A stretch of DNA of 64,000 bases from Hyaloperonospora brassicae (GCA_947650285.1 CANTFL010000017.1:62001-126000); one strand, 5' to 3'; shown: positions 33,926-43,898, counted from the first letter of the stretch. The notes: a model not told the origin generated them from the letters alone. Made by a program: numbers and translations.

Positions 33926-35130
33926 GAGATTTGCAAATTCTCTTGAGGTTGCTGGATCAGTAGGGAGCTCCGCCCCTTCTGACCCCGACCATTTTTTGAT
34001 GGTCCGTCTCGCTGTTGCGGCTTCGCAACAGCGCTGGACCCACGTCCATTGCCCTTTCTGGCGAATGGTCGTCCATTTCGCTCAGTACTGTTTGGTACTG
34101 GGCGTGGAGCACTACACTCGTATGCGTAGTGCCCTAACTTCTGACAGCGATTGCACCTCTGCAATCGCTTGTTGTTTGAAGAGCGAGGTCTCTCGTTCTC
34201 AACATAGCAGAGGTCCATTGGTTCTGGACCTACGATCTCTTGTCGTCTCGGTGGACGATAAGAGTTTGAGCTAGCATGAGCCTGTCTCATGCTAAAGTCT
34301 TCCTGTTCCGCGGCTGATATCGCTTCTTCAAGCGTACTCAGCTCAAGGCGGAACAGATGGCTCCTGACGGGCCCTTCTGCGAGCCCTTGCTTGAACACCG
34401 TAATCAACGTGTGTTCATCAACTGGGTTAGCAGTTATACTACTCGCAAGGAGTCGTATATGTTGAGCGTAAGTATGCACATCACGCTTACCCTGCTTGAG
34501 TTTCAGTAGCTCTGAACGAGCCCTGAAATCAGCCCGTGGCGGCTCAAACGTTTGTCTGAGCCGGGACTTGAAGTCATCTAGCGACCTAAACACATGTGGG
34601 TCGCTACTCTCGAGTCCCAAGTACCAAGTTTTGGCACGCCCTGCCAAGTGGGTCTGAGCAAATGTGAGTTTCATTTGCTCATCGTCGACGCGACGAGCCC
34701 TTAGGGCTCTGTCGAGTTCGACAAACCACAGTAACAGGGAGTCTTCCGGGACTCCACTGTACTTGGAGATGTCAACGTTCATGACTTCGGGACGACGCGC
34801 ATGTGCCGTCCCGCCCACAGCAGCATGGAATTGCTGCTGTCTCAACAGCTCTGTCTGTTGAGCACCGAGTTCTCTCAACTGCTCGGCCTGTTGAGAGCCT
34901 TGCTGGTGAAGCAAGGCTACTTTCTCCCTTTCGGCGACAAGTTCACTTTGAATGAACTTGGCTATAGCGGCATGTTGTTGGTCTCTGTCTAGAGACTCCA
35001 ACATGGCGCTAATGGCGAACTCGCCTACGGTAGAACTCATTCGTTCTACCGCACTCCATTCGATGTCACTCAAATGGTTAAACCCTTCACGCGTGGCGTG
35101 AAAGGTTTCTTCATCATCCAACATGAACAT
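33922..35130 (-). CDS. gag: gag of gypsy B1
   Basis: Intact 402-codon frame from ATG at 35130, 26 nt past the primer-binding site. N-terminal helical, Gln-rich region (coiled-coil-like, about residues 60-110), retrotransposon-gag core (about residues 120-270), and a CCHC knuckle (C-x2-C-x4-H-x4-C) near residue 330. The family's gag stop TAG is AAG here, so the frame runs on 17 codons to TGA. Pol is in the -1 frame. Gag assembles the particle and binds RNA. Confidence 0.9.
   Translation of the reverse strand: MFMLDDEETFHATREGFNHLSDIEWSAVERMSSTVGEFAISAMLESLDRDQQHAAIAKFIQSELVAEREKVALLHQQGSQQAEQLRELGAQQTELLRQQQFHAAVGGTAHARRPEVMNVDISKYSGVPEDSLLLWFVELDRALRARRVDDEQMKLTFAQTHLAGRAKTWYLGLESSDPHVFRSLDDFKSRLRQTFEPPRADFRARSELLKLKQGKRDVHTYAQHIRLLASSITANPVDEHTLITVFKQGLAEGPVRSHLFRLELSTLEEAISAAEQEDFSMRQAHASSNSYRPPRRQEIVGPEPMDLCYVENERPRSSNNKRLQRCNRCQKLGHYAYECSAPRPVPNSTERNGRPFARKGNGRGSSAVAKPQQRDGPSKNGRGQKGRSSLLIQQPQENLQIS
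33958..33997 (-). promoter_or_regulatory. Predicted -1 frameshift site, gypsy B1
   Basis: On the minus strand the heptamer A AAA AAT (33997-33991) is in the gag frame. A 9-nt spacer leads to an inverted repeat (33981-33958) that in B2 is a near-perfect stem holding the stop TAG. In B1 the stem has lost pairs (TAG to AAG and one loop-side change). The -1 frame is open into the protease. Confidence 0.62.
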
Positions 35131-35156
35131 GTTGGATGCTGTGGTCCTTGGAAGGT

Positions 35157-35172
35157 CTACAAAGTGCTACCA
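35157..35172 (-). promoter_or_regulatory. tRNA primer-binding site, B1
   Basis: TGGTAGCACTTTGTAG on the minus strand, two bases from the 5' LTR, identical in B2 (44714-44729). Confidence 0.8.
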
Positions 35173-35174
35173 GG

Positions 35175-35566
35175 TGTAACGGGGCACACCCTTGCGTGAA
35201 CTTAACGCAAGGATTTAGGTGCCCCGACAGTCGTACACGAGGCAAACGAGGAAGCGTAGATAAGGGAAAAGTAGAACTGTTATATTAATATAATTAAGTC
35301 TTTTTGTTACTGTCTCTCTGTTTAACCTGACTTTATTATGTTAATATAACTGAGTGTATGGTGACGTCTCGTCACCCCTCATTGCGCGCGTCCTGCGGCG
35401 ATTGGTGGGTTGATATCATCAAGATATCAACCAATGAGCAGACCCTTTGGTCGCCTCACCAATATCACTACTATCGGTGATATTGTTTAAAGAATATTCA
35501 ACTTCATATTCTTTATTGTCACTTTCCTCAAAGTGACCATTCCATGTAATGGGCTGCCCCGTTACA
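35175..35566 (-). repeat. B1 5' LTR (short subtype)
   Basis: 392 bp. Same subtype as the solo LTR 41429-41820 and the B2 right LTR, unlike B1's own left LTR. The outer flank GTAAA is the reverse complement of TTTAC at 41821-41825. Confidence 0.9.
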
Positions 35567-35901
35567 GTAAATGGTTCGTGATTGTGATCGTGGATTACCA
35601 ACTTAAACTGCCCAATGCGCTTCTTGTTCAAATCGTCAAACCGTACACTTGAAAATATAGCCTGCCCCACGTCGGGATTGAACACCCTTACCCCTACTAA
35701 ATGCGGAGCTTGCTGTCACTTTTGGTGCACATGAACACTGCAAAGTAATAGCTTTGATGTCACGTCCTGCTTGTTTCCGACTCGCCTAGTGTGCAGAACA
35801 GTCACAATGTGGCCTTTATTCGAAAAACTTGGGTAAAGAACAGCACGCGCAATTTCTAGACCTATATAGGTGGTGTTAAAAGGTTCGCGGTAACGGTCCA
35901 T
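35567..35901 (-). pseudogene. Fragment of an unidentified protein-coding gene, cut by gypsy B
   Basis: The minus strand opens with ATG at 35899-35901. It reads 60 codons to TGA (35716), then in another frame gives a conserved-looking stretch with repeated Phe-Asp-Asp, Gly-Gln-Phe and His-Asp-His elements up to the LTR. I do not recognise the family. It is not the LINE endonuclease, whose N-terminal part is at 43.9-44.3 kb. Target duplications indicate that the sequence once adjacent across the gypsy is now at 41821. There the frame would continue about 12 codons to a stop. An intron or a frameshift could explain the change of frame. Confidence 0.4.
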
Positions 35902-36531
35902 GCTGATGTGAGTGGTGTTTTACATGTCGATGTCTGTGCAGTAAGAAAGCAATCGTTGGTACACGAGCAAGAATAATGTCATCATTCAATTCTTTTTTAT
36001 TAGCTTATCACAATTTTATGAAATGGACGGTGAGTGGTGGTTAGCGAAAAGTGAAAGGTCAACAGCAGCTCCCTTTTATAAACCATCAACTACGTAGATC
36101 TAAAGACACGCGCGTTTTATAAGTATCTGCGAGCCACCCGGGGCGCGCGTCCGTCATTGGTTGGACGCTCTGATGGTCGGTATATTGGCCTACATTAGTC
36201 GATATGCATAAGTCACTAAATATTACCGTATGCACTTATATTTTACTGACATAACGCGCTAATAGAACATTTGCATTCGCACTTACAAACGTCAATATCA
36301 TGCGACGGGCTCATATCGTCAGCGACGGGCCGAAATCCTCCAATGAGCAAATGTAGCAGAATATCATCAGGTGGGCAATTGTCGCGTTGTATTTTCGTGT
36401 CATGTCAATTTTGCAACACGCTCGCCCTGTTCGCACTGCAGCCGCAATAGACCTCGGTCCGCTTATCCAACGCGCATGTCCTTCTCGCTCGCATCTGAAA
36501 CGCGTCAAGTGTGAAAGACGCAAGAAGATGA
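35902..36531. other. No gene recognised
   Basis: AT-rich spacer with no convincing frame. It could contain the promoters of the minus-strand fragment (35901) and of the plus-strand frame beginning at 36532. No repeats were seen. Confidence 0.5.
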
Positions 36532-37173
36532 TTGAGTGATGGGTCGTGCTTTGCCCTCGTCACTTTCGCTCAGGAAGATACCCCGATAACGCAATTATGG
36601 ATAGTCACAAATTATTCGAAGAAGTGGCTAAAGCGCTACAGTAACAGGTACTCGTCCGATTGCAACTTGGCTTCTTCGTCCTACCGCGACGACGAGACGT
36701 CCGTAGTAGCGCTCGATCCGTTTGAAAAGGGGCTCTTACTTCCAGTCCTTCCAGTGTCGATTGCAACACAGGGACAATTGAGTATGCCGCGCCTGCAGTG
36801 TTTGCTTTGTGCGGGCGACAACGGGCGTGTCGTGACCATTGAGGTTTCTTCGAGTGAGCGCATCGGTGTGCTCCAAGATCTCGTCCACGTCGAGCTGAAC
36901 ACGATGGGCTTTCAAGCGGAATCAAGCAGCATTATGAAACTCTACTGCGTGCAACACCAGAGACTAACCTACCGCCCAAATCTGACGACAAAGACGGACG
37001 CGCTGTACCTGGATCATGCTGCAGTATCGGTTTCTGACGCAAGTTGTGCTGTGGTGCTTCTGACGTTTACACCGCTCGTGCAGTGGGCGCTCGTGTCATG
37101 GTATTTCTCAGACCAGCAGTTTACCTTTCCTGACGTTGTCGACATTGTGGTCGTCTGGGAGGATGTGGAATAG
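36532..37173 (+). CDS. Unidentified host-gene frame
   Basis: Open for 213 codons with balanced amino-acid use, unlike the transposon pieces nearby, ending TAG at 37171. There is no in-frame ATG at the start. The first Met is at 36784, so an upstream exon, a frameshift or a shorter protein is needed. The C-terminal half has alternating hydrophobic strands and could be a small beta-rich domain. No motif identified. It may be the front exon of a gene that ends at 38029, convergent with the ALIX-like gene. The opposite strand also has frames, but they look like shadows. Confidence 0.4.
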   Translation: MSDGSCFALVTFAQEDTPITQLWIVTNYSKKWLKRYSNRYSSDCNLASSSYRDDETSVVALDPFEKGLLLPVLPVSIATQGQLSMPRLQCLLCAGDNGRVVTIEVSSSERIGVLQDLVHVELNTMGFQAESSSIMKLYCVQHQRLTYRPNLTTKTDALYLDHAAVSVSDASCAVVLLTFTPLVQWALVSWYFSDQQFTFPDVVDIVVVWEDVE

Positions 37174-37536
37174 GGTCTAGCGAAGGTGAAGCTTACCGAA
37201 CAGAGTGGAGGCTCATTGAATGCAGATTGTCTGCAGAGATAAAGTGCACGGAAGTTGTGCACAAAGCCATTGTGTCGACGCGCGATCACAACATTTTCTG
37301 GGGGCTATAGCGCTTACACTATATCCAGCCGAGCACACAGACCTAACCTTCGACGCACCTGGACCTATGACGTAGACCTTTAGCTTGATCGTACATGAGC
37401 TTATGATAAGCCATAAAGCACACGACCTTATGGTGGTGTCATGGCTCGTATGTCGTACAGTACATGAAGGCCGCATAATGAGTAGATTGTCACGTTATGC
37501 ATCAACCTCCCTCAGACTTGCAAGTCCAGGAAGCGT

Positions 37537-38029
37537 ATGCAGTGTCAACCACAACGACTGCAGGCGCATGATCTGTTGCCACATTGTCACACGGATCCGT
37601 GCAGCGTTGCTTTACTGTGGCAGCCACCTCGATCAGAATACGAGAGCCAGCAGGAACTGCAAAAGAATGCTCAGAGCCGCCATCAACTCTCAGATAGTTA
37701 TTGTCCCGTTTGCAAGCGCGCTAAGAGTAATGAATACCAGACGTTTGTCATACAAAAGCTTGCAACAAGTTCTTCGTTAAGCTTCACGCGCACTGCGTTG
37801 TTTCGGTGAGCATCGAAAGCACGACATGGCCTGCATCATATTCGAATCGTGCGAATCAAGGCACACATACGGTTGCACAGGAACTGCCGTGTGGTTCTTC
37901 CACCCACTTCATTCGTATGCGCATCCTGTGAATACCCAGCGATATCTGCCAATTCGTGCATCCATCGATCCAGTGTTCAGCTATCAGTGGTTTGACGAAA
38001 CGCAGACCATCCTTCGAGTCGTAAGATGA
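37537..38029 (+). CDS. Possible C-terminal exons of an unidentified gene
   Basis: Two frames: 37537-37809 (a C-x2-C motif followed by basic residues) and 37826-38029 (aromatic-rich, ending TGA). They are in different frames. No splice sites were strong enough to define a model. The end lies 153 bp from the stop of the convergent ALIX-like gene. They could belong with 36532-37173 to one gene, or be decay. Confidence 0.25.
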
Positions 38030-38182
38030 AACGTCGCTTTGTCGCTTTGGATGACCGGTCAGTGGAGACGGTGTAAAAGCGCAGAAATACATGCAGCTCA
38101 ACTCGTCACCCGCAGCGGGCTTCACCCTTTATTGTGATCAGACAAATCCGTCACTGGCGGCACATCTCGCGTCGAGCGTCCA

Positions 38183-40861
38183 CTACACTGAGTCTCTAGC
38201 TGGGCCAGGCGGGAAAAGCGGGCTATACTGTGGCTGCTGCTGACCGGGATATTGGTAAAAATTGCTTGCCCCTGGTGAGCCTCGTTGCTGCGGCTGGCCG
38301 TAGGCTCCTTCGTGCGACGAAGGCGGAGCAGATACCGCCGAGAAACTTCCGAACGAAGGCGGGCCTCCTGACTGTTGGGATGGCGCATGGGCATACGGTT
38401 GATGTTGCTGAGACTGCAATATCGCCCAATCGTACGAAGGCGGCACTGACTCTTGCTGCGCTGATCGGTAATGTTGTGGCGTGCTTCCTGCCAATTGCCG
38501 AGCCAATTCCTCATCGCTTGCGTTTGGCCTCGTATCTACATTTCGAATGTTCATGTCCTCCATCATTTTCTGGGCCAGAGCTGCATCGTTCGACTCGCGC
38601 TTTTGCATTTCATCGTCAGCAATCAAATTCATCTCTAGCTCGCGTTTTTCGAGCTCTCGCGCAGAACAGTGGTCTGCAACAGTTTGGTGCAACTGTGCGA
38701 TCCGGGCACCAAGCTCCCCGTAAAACTTGGCGCCTTCTTTCACATGCGATTCAAGCTGTTCGAAAACGTCAATAGCATCGCTCAGATGCTGGAGGAAGCT
38801 TTGCCGCTGACGCAAAACATGATCGGTCTCTTTTTTCGATTCGAAACGGGTATTTGCCTCAACCAGGTCGGTCAGTAAAGCCTGTTCTGCTTCGCATATA
38901 GCGAATAATTTCTGCTCGAAGTGATCACGGAAGAATTGCTTTTCAGTTCCAAGCGCCGTATCGAACGAGACATCTTTGCTTACGCTTCCACTCAGCAGCA
39001 CGACAAGAGCGCTGAACTTGTCGAAAGAGCCCCTAGAATCACGGAGAACCTGGTCTTTCTCTTCCACAAGCTGCCCCAGTTGGAGCAACAGCGACGATAC
39101 TCGCTCAATATCCTCCTTGCACTTCGAGCTGTCTTGCTGTAACTCTGGCAACTCTTGGTCAAGACTAACCTTGGACCGCGACAGTGCTCTAAGATTCGCC
39201 TGGTTTTCGTTGAGCTTCTCTTGAACTATGCCGTCAGGTACTTTGGCCTCCATTATCAGCCGGTAGTACCGATCGATATCTGCCCGAAAATTCTGGTTCA
39301 GCATGGTAGACACTGGGCGAGTCCACTTCCTTTCACCGTAATTCTGCAAACATATGTTGTCTTCGACTTCCTCTTGGCTCAGGTACGACTCAATCATGTG
39401 CAGCCTCTCTTCGGCCTCCACAGACATGTTTCGGTTCCCATGAAGTTGCAGCTCGATGAAAGCCGCTACCACCATCTCGTTTGATGCATCAATGCACATG
39501 GCAGATACTTTTGACTGGATATTTTCAATCCGTCGCCATATCGTGTGTGGGATGCCGTTATCGCCGGTCTTTTCAAACGCTTCGATAGAGGCAGGGAGTT
39601 CCATCGAGTGAAGTTTCTCTTTGACAGCTTCATTGCTCGTTGAAATCTTCTCCGCCATTTGGTCCAAGATTGCTTTCACCTCTCGTTTTGCATCGTCAGC
39701 GCGAAGTAGTAGGTCTTTCGATACGAACTGCCCAAAGATATCAGCACCTCCAAGCTCTTGCTGTATCTCATCAGTCGTGAACGGCAACGGTTTGACCATG
39801 GCAGCCTTGCCCACTGACGGTAGCTCGGAAAACTTGGGCACATTCTCCAAATACACGCTGGCATTGTCTTTCTTCGCTGCGGCAAGATGCTCTCGCACCA
39901 TGCACTGCAACGCCTGCGCAGACTGTGACAGCGACGTTGGCAGCTTATTCTGCGCTGCCACATTGCATGCCTCATTACATTCCGTGTCTGCGGCAACAAG
40001 CCGCGCAATTTCCTCGCCATATCCCTGTCCTCGATTCAGTGCTGCTGTCTTGGATGCCGCTCCTTGCCAGTATTGCGTAGCTGCACGCAGACAATGCACC
40101 TGAAACTGCAAATGCACACCCCATGATCGGTCAATGGCTCCTGCTAGCGCTGGCGAGCGACAGAACTCGAGTGCTGAGTCGTAATAGTCTAGCGCCTGTT
40201 GCACGAGCTTTGCTTTGATCGCGTCCTTCATCTGATCTTTGATTGCTTTCTCGTAGAAACAAGCCTGAGCTTGGGCAAGCATCAGGTACATGAGCATTCC
40301 AAGTCCTTCCGCACTCATGTCGGGCGTTCTGACACCCACAGTCTGATCGACGATCGTATCTCTCACCTCTGCGAAAGCTCCAGCTGCTCTCATAAAGTGA
40401 TGACACGCGGTCTTCAGTCCTTCAACCGTGCTGCGGTCTGTCTCCACGCCCAATTGGCTTTCCAAGGCCCCCACATTGAACATAACAGCGCCCTTCTCGA
40501 ACGGAAGACCAGTCTGTGTGCTCTTCTTGCGCGGACAGAACGAATCATTCCACGTGAACTGGAGCTGCAGAGACGTCCGCACGGACGAACTGGAGAGCGA
40601 ATCGGGTTCGCACGTAAAGCGCTGTGACATCTTATCGAGCTGTGCATAGTATCGCAATAGCACGCGGCGGGAGGAGGCAGATGGCGTGCGCACCAGATCC
40701 ACGTCGGTCTTGAGCTGCGCAAACTCGTCCAGCGCCGTCTCGTGCATCTCCTTCTGATCTTCTCCCGTCTCGTCCGCATACTCTCGACGCAGGAACTCGC
40801 CCAGCACGCTGCGGAGCGAGGACGTCGACGTGTCGCTGAGCTTAAAGCCGATGGCCAACAT
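38183..40861 (-). CDS. ALIX/BRO1 (PDCD6IP)-family ESCRT-associated protein
   Basis: Uninterrupted frame of 892 codons from the ATG at 40861; animal ALIX is about 870. The N-terminal BRO1 domain (residues 1 to about 370) matches the family: LAQAQ...KA..D.MKDAIKAKL followed by DYYDSALEF, then an EEIARL stretch and an AAAKKDN stretch before the domain end. The central part (about 390-720) is long alpha-helical, heptad-rich, as in the V domain that binds YPxL motifs. The tail (about 800-892) is Pro/Gln/Ser/Tyr-rich. The family links ubiquitylated cargo to ESCRT-III at endosomes and in membrane scission. The frame is open upstream; ATGs at 40975 and 41026 would add 38 or 55 residues. I chose 40861 because the family starts with a short strand directly before the BRO1 helices. 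No intron seen. Confidence 0.92.
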   Translation of the reverse strand: MLAIGFKLSDTSTSSLRSVLGEFLRREYADETGEDQKEMHETALDEFAQLKTDVDLVRTPSASSRRVLLRYYAQLDKMSQRFTCEPDSLSSSSVRTSLQLQFTWNDSFCPRKKSTQTGLPFEKGAVMFNVGALESQLGVETDRSTVEGLKTACHHFMRAAGAFAEVRDTIVDQTVGVRTPDMSAEGLGMLMYLMLAQAQACFYEKAIKDQMKDAIKAKLVQQALDYYDSALEFCRSPALAGAIDRSWGVHLQFQVHCLRAATQYWQGAASKTAALNRGQGYGEEIARLVAADTECNEACNVAAQNKLPTSLSQSAQALQCMVREHLAAAKKDNASVYLENVPKFSELPSVGKAAMVKPLPFTTDEIQQELGGADIFGQFVSKDLLLRADDAKREVKAILDQMAEKISTSNEAVKEKLHSMELPASIEAFEKTGDNGIPHTIWRRIENIQSKVSAMCIDASNEMVVAAFIELQLHGNRNMSVEAEERLHMIESYLSQEEVEDNICLQNYGERKWTRPVSTMLNQNFRADIDRYYRLIMEAKVPDGIVQEKLNENQANLRALSRSKVSLDQELPELQQDSSKCKEDIERVSSLLLQLGQLVEEKDQVLRDSRGSFDKFSALVVLLSGSVSKDVSFDTALGTEKQFFRDHFEQKLFAICEAEQALLTDLVEANTRFESKKETDHVLRQRQSFLQHLSDAIDVFEQLESHVKEGAKFYGELGARIAQLHQTVADHCSARELEKRELEMNLIADDEMQKRESNDAALAQKMMEDMNIRNVDTRPNASDEELARQLAGSTPQHYRSAQQESVPPSYDWAILQSQQHQPYAHAPSQQSGGPPSFGSFSAVSAPPSSHEGAYGQPQQRGSPGASNFYQYPGQQQPQYSPLFPPGPARDSV

Positions 40862-41428
40862 GGTCAGTCGATTTCTGCCGCCGTCTGAGTTACGGCGAAT
40901 TGATGTTCTAGCCCCCGGTTTAGTGACAAGCGGCTGCTCATAGCTGAGGTGGATTTTCTTCGGGGTCAGCAGCATTATTAGATATCGGTTTGCTCGATTT
41001 GACGGACAAATTGATGAAAAAACCAAGGTGAAGTCTTGATTTTTCCTTTTGTCAAAATTCGAGCTCGAAAGCTTTCAAGCATTCTTCTAACCAGTAGTTC
41101 ATCATAATGTCCGTACGTAGCTTTGTCAAGGGAAGTCCATTTCCAAGCAAGTATAACCAAGCGTTGAAAAGATCCCTAGCTCACGGCGACTGTAAATTGT
41201 ACGCTCTAGGCTTCCTTTTTTCACTTGCGTTGCAAACAGCCGTGTTAATCTTTTACAACGCCTGAGCCAAAAATGGTCGAGTATTAAAATTAACTCCCCG
41301 CTATCCCATCGTTTGTTGGATTCGGACATGTCTCGAAGATGTCCTGAAGATGCATTCGTCATTGCTATCAAGAAATATTTATATATGTAAAATATTACAT
41401 TACGAGCTCAGAATCGATAAAACAACGG
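40862..41428. other. Upstream region of the ALIX-like gene
   Basis: On the minus strand TCATCAATTT near 41005-41016 resembles the oomycete initiator plus flanking element. If it is the start site the 5' leader is about 150 nt and would include the ATG at 40975. The rest is AT-rich with no other gene seen. The right end AACGG (41424-41428) is a target duplication whose partner is 52192-52196. Confidence 0.4.
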
Positions 41429-41820
41429 TGTAACGGGCCAGCCCGTTACATGGAATTGTCACTTTAAGGAAAGTGACAATAAAGAATATGAAGTTGAATA
41501 TTCTTTGAACATTATCACCGATAGTGGTGATATTGGTGAGGCGACCAAAGGGTCTGCTCATTGGTTGATATCTTGATGATATCAACCCACCAATCGCCGC
41601 AAGACGCGCGCAATGAGTGGTGACGAGACGTTACCGTACACTCAGTTATATTAGCATAATTAAGTCAGGACAAACAGAGAGACAGTAACAAAAAGACTTA
41701 ATTATATTAATACAACAGTTTTACTTTTCCCTTATCTACGCTTCCTCGTTTGGATCGTGTACGCTTGTCGGGGCACCTAAACCCTTGCGTTAAGTTCACA
41801 CAAGGGTGTGCCCCGTTACA
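41429..41820 (+). repeat. Solo LTR, gypsy family B (hybrid of two insertions)
   Basis: 392 bp, TGTAACGGG...CCCCGTTACA. The flanks AACGG (left) and TTTAC (right) do not match each other. AACGG recurs right of B2 (52192-52196), and TTTAC recurs, inverted, right of B1 (35567-35571). It is therefore a product of recombination between two separate insertions, not a simple solo LTR. It shows the hairpin tiling well: 41429-41437/41442-41450, 41456-41465/41470-41479 and 41563-41572/41578-41587. Confidence 0.93.
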
Positions 41821-42357
41821 TTTACCGAACCAGCAGCTTATCCGCACGGACACGCGCTGACAGCATAGCAACGCAAAGTAGTAAATTAAGCAGTTGATCG
41901 ACAGAACCCAGCCCGAGTTGTGGCAGCGATGCGATGTCGTTGAATTACAATAGCCCCACGAGATGTACACTTTGTCTAACAAATCAAGCGGCTGCGCGTC
42001 CTAGCTGGTCGTTTTAACTGGAACACAATTCCGATCGGCAGTTCCTTCCGAGCAAGCAGCTATTGAGGCCGTCACGCAAGCAGAGATGTGTCATCGTAGC
42101 TGGGTGCGAAAACTAACCAGGATGCCATGTGAGGACTTGTGGTTTACTTGGTAAATTGAAAACTGAATTAACATAGGTCCTTCGTTCGCTACCATGTGCT
42201 ACCTCTAATCATAACATTCTATGTCGCTCTAGAATGTTCCTAATGACGTCATAATGTGACGTCAAACTGTAAGGTCAGACCGTGACGACAGACCGTGACA
42301 TCATGGCTATCTAGCTTAAAGCTAGCTTAGTCGTGCTGCACAAATCGGGGACATGAC
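41821..42357. other. Spacer: gene-fragment end, then LINE 5' region
   Basis: Begins TTTAC, the partner of 35567-35571. The first 40 bases could be the tail of the unidentified gene at 35567-35901. 42244-42251 and 42257-42264 are two perfect TGACGTCA palindromes (CRE-like), followed by two copies of CAGACCGTGAC. They lie about 100 bp before LINE ORF1 and could be its internal promoter. No other gene seen. Confidence 0.4.
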
Positions 42358-43323
42358 ATGCCACCTATGCCTAATTCCGACATTGTACCGTCTTCAAACC
42401 ATGCTGCTACACCTATGGACGCCGAAGACACTCCTGACACCATTGCCGAGAGACTGCAACAGCGCAGCAGGGAGGCTTCATGGGTTTCCTACTCACATTC
42501 ATACGCTAGCGTCGCCCTTCAAGACACCGATTACACAAGCCCATGGGTTAGACGACAGCGCACCGTTCCATCTTGCCGATCCCAGCAACGACATCATGAC
42601 AGAGACTCTCGGTCTGGCAATATAACCCGACCAGACGATACCGTCGATCCCTCTTCTCGTTACATTGATTGTCCTTCTGCGGATGCTGTTGTCACCATGG
42701 AATCGGAGTGCAACCTTCAGGGCACCATGAGACTTGATGAAATTGGTCAGCATGATGGTGTGCTAGATGAGCTAAATTCAGACCTCACAATCTTTAGCCA
42801 AATTCCTAATTCCGTCCCAATTCCTGCTGCTCTTGTGGCCACATTTGATTCTGAACGTCCAGCTGCTATCTCTGACTCGTCCGAAACCCTACCGACCTCG
42901 GATCTGACTGCTTCTTTCGAGCTTGCAGTTTATCACGACCAACAAACGGCGGCACAATAAGCTGACAATCATTCCCAGACTCTAATGGAGTCTAGGGTCC
43001 GCAAGTCCCCACAGAAACCTTCTTCGTTAACAGCTGCGACGTCTGTTGGGGAAGAAAATCGTTACAGCACCGCCAATTCAAGGGTGAGACAAAAATGAAA
43101 CACTGAGCGCACAGGTATTGTCGAGCTTTCTCGCTCTATGCCTACGGCACCAAGTGGTCAAAATGACTGGCTACGACACTGCGCCGTAGAGCTCGCAGCC
43201 CTCGTCAAGAGTCTGCCTTTTCCGATTAATTATCGAAAGGGTCTGACGCGAATGTCACGAAATCGTTCACGCCATAAACTGCGAAGCTCAGCTAGCCGTC
43301 ATTCGCCGGTGTGCACAGCATGA
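42358..43323 (+). pseudogene. LINE ORF1 (two stops)
   Basis: One frame of about 320 codons from ATG 42358 to TGA 43321, interrupted by stops at 42958 and 43096. Ser/Thr/Asp-rich, mildly acidic N-terminal part and a basic C-terminal part. No recognised RNA-binding fold. Assigned to the LINE because it precedes the endonuclease start in the same orientation, at the distance expected for ORF1. It belongs to the same element as the minus-strand pieces at 3.6-27.5 kb, turned round by inversion. Confidence 0.6.
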
Positions 43324-43898
43324 AGAATTCGCCGTCCGCGAGTTTTACATTGCCTGGGATGTAGTAACTTTTCAAAAGCAGGGTGCCATTAAGTGGAAAC
43401 CACGGATTCCATCCAGAGGTGGACCAAAGTTCATAAGTTGCAGCCGCAATTGCTCTGCGCTACCCCCGTGTACTCTATTCTGATTGGCGAATGAGGGATC
43501 CTGAACGTTCTATGTTTGACGTTGCATTTATTTGGCGCCGGTGGATAACCCGACAGAAGTGGTGATGCCTCATACTAAGGCATCCCTTTGTCACACCTGT
43601 GATGATGTGCGTAAAGCCGTCTCAGGGATTCTTCGCACCCAGGACTAGAAGCCGGCTTTCGATCTGATAACGAACGAGAGGCGTCTTGTAGCACATTAAT
43701 CGTAATGGCACCAACAGTGGATATGTACTTAAGTGGATTTGTACATCGATAGATGGACAATCTCTTACTGGGTTGCATTGGCCGCGCATTAGCGTGGCCG
43801 ATGCCGTTTTTTAAATCGTGGCAGTAGCATTGTTCGGCCCCCGTCCACCCGAAAGAAGCTGACAGCTGGTCGGACAAGACATATTCTTAAAAATTCGA
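43324..43898. other. Decayed LINE sequence between ORF1 and endonuclease
   Basis: Short coding-like runs appear in several plus-strand frames (for example 43325-43480, continuing the ORF1 C-terminus in another frame) but no frame is intact. Probably the ORF1 end and ORF2 start. Confidence 0.4.

Larger units (their letters stand above)
27542..35566 (-). mobile_element. Ty3/gypsy family B copy B1 (chimeric ends)
   Basis: Minus-strand element with LTRs 27542-27952 (411 bp) and 35175-35566 (392 bp), PBS, gag, pol and an antisense ORF. The two LTRs belong to different subtypes, and the flanks (GGTCA left, GTAAA right) do not match. Each flank instead pairs with a flank of another family B locus. 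B1 is therefore a recombinant of two insertions. Pol is broken at several places. Confidence 0.93.

Noticed and set aside
27542..35566. B1 as a simple insertion into the LINE endonuclease with the right flank being LINE
   Set aside because: Flanks do not match, the right flank is not LINE-like, and the LINE N-part is found at 43.9-44.3 kb with the matching TGACC.
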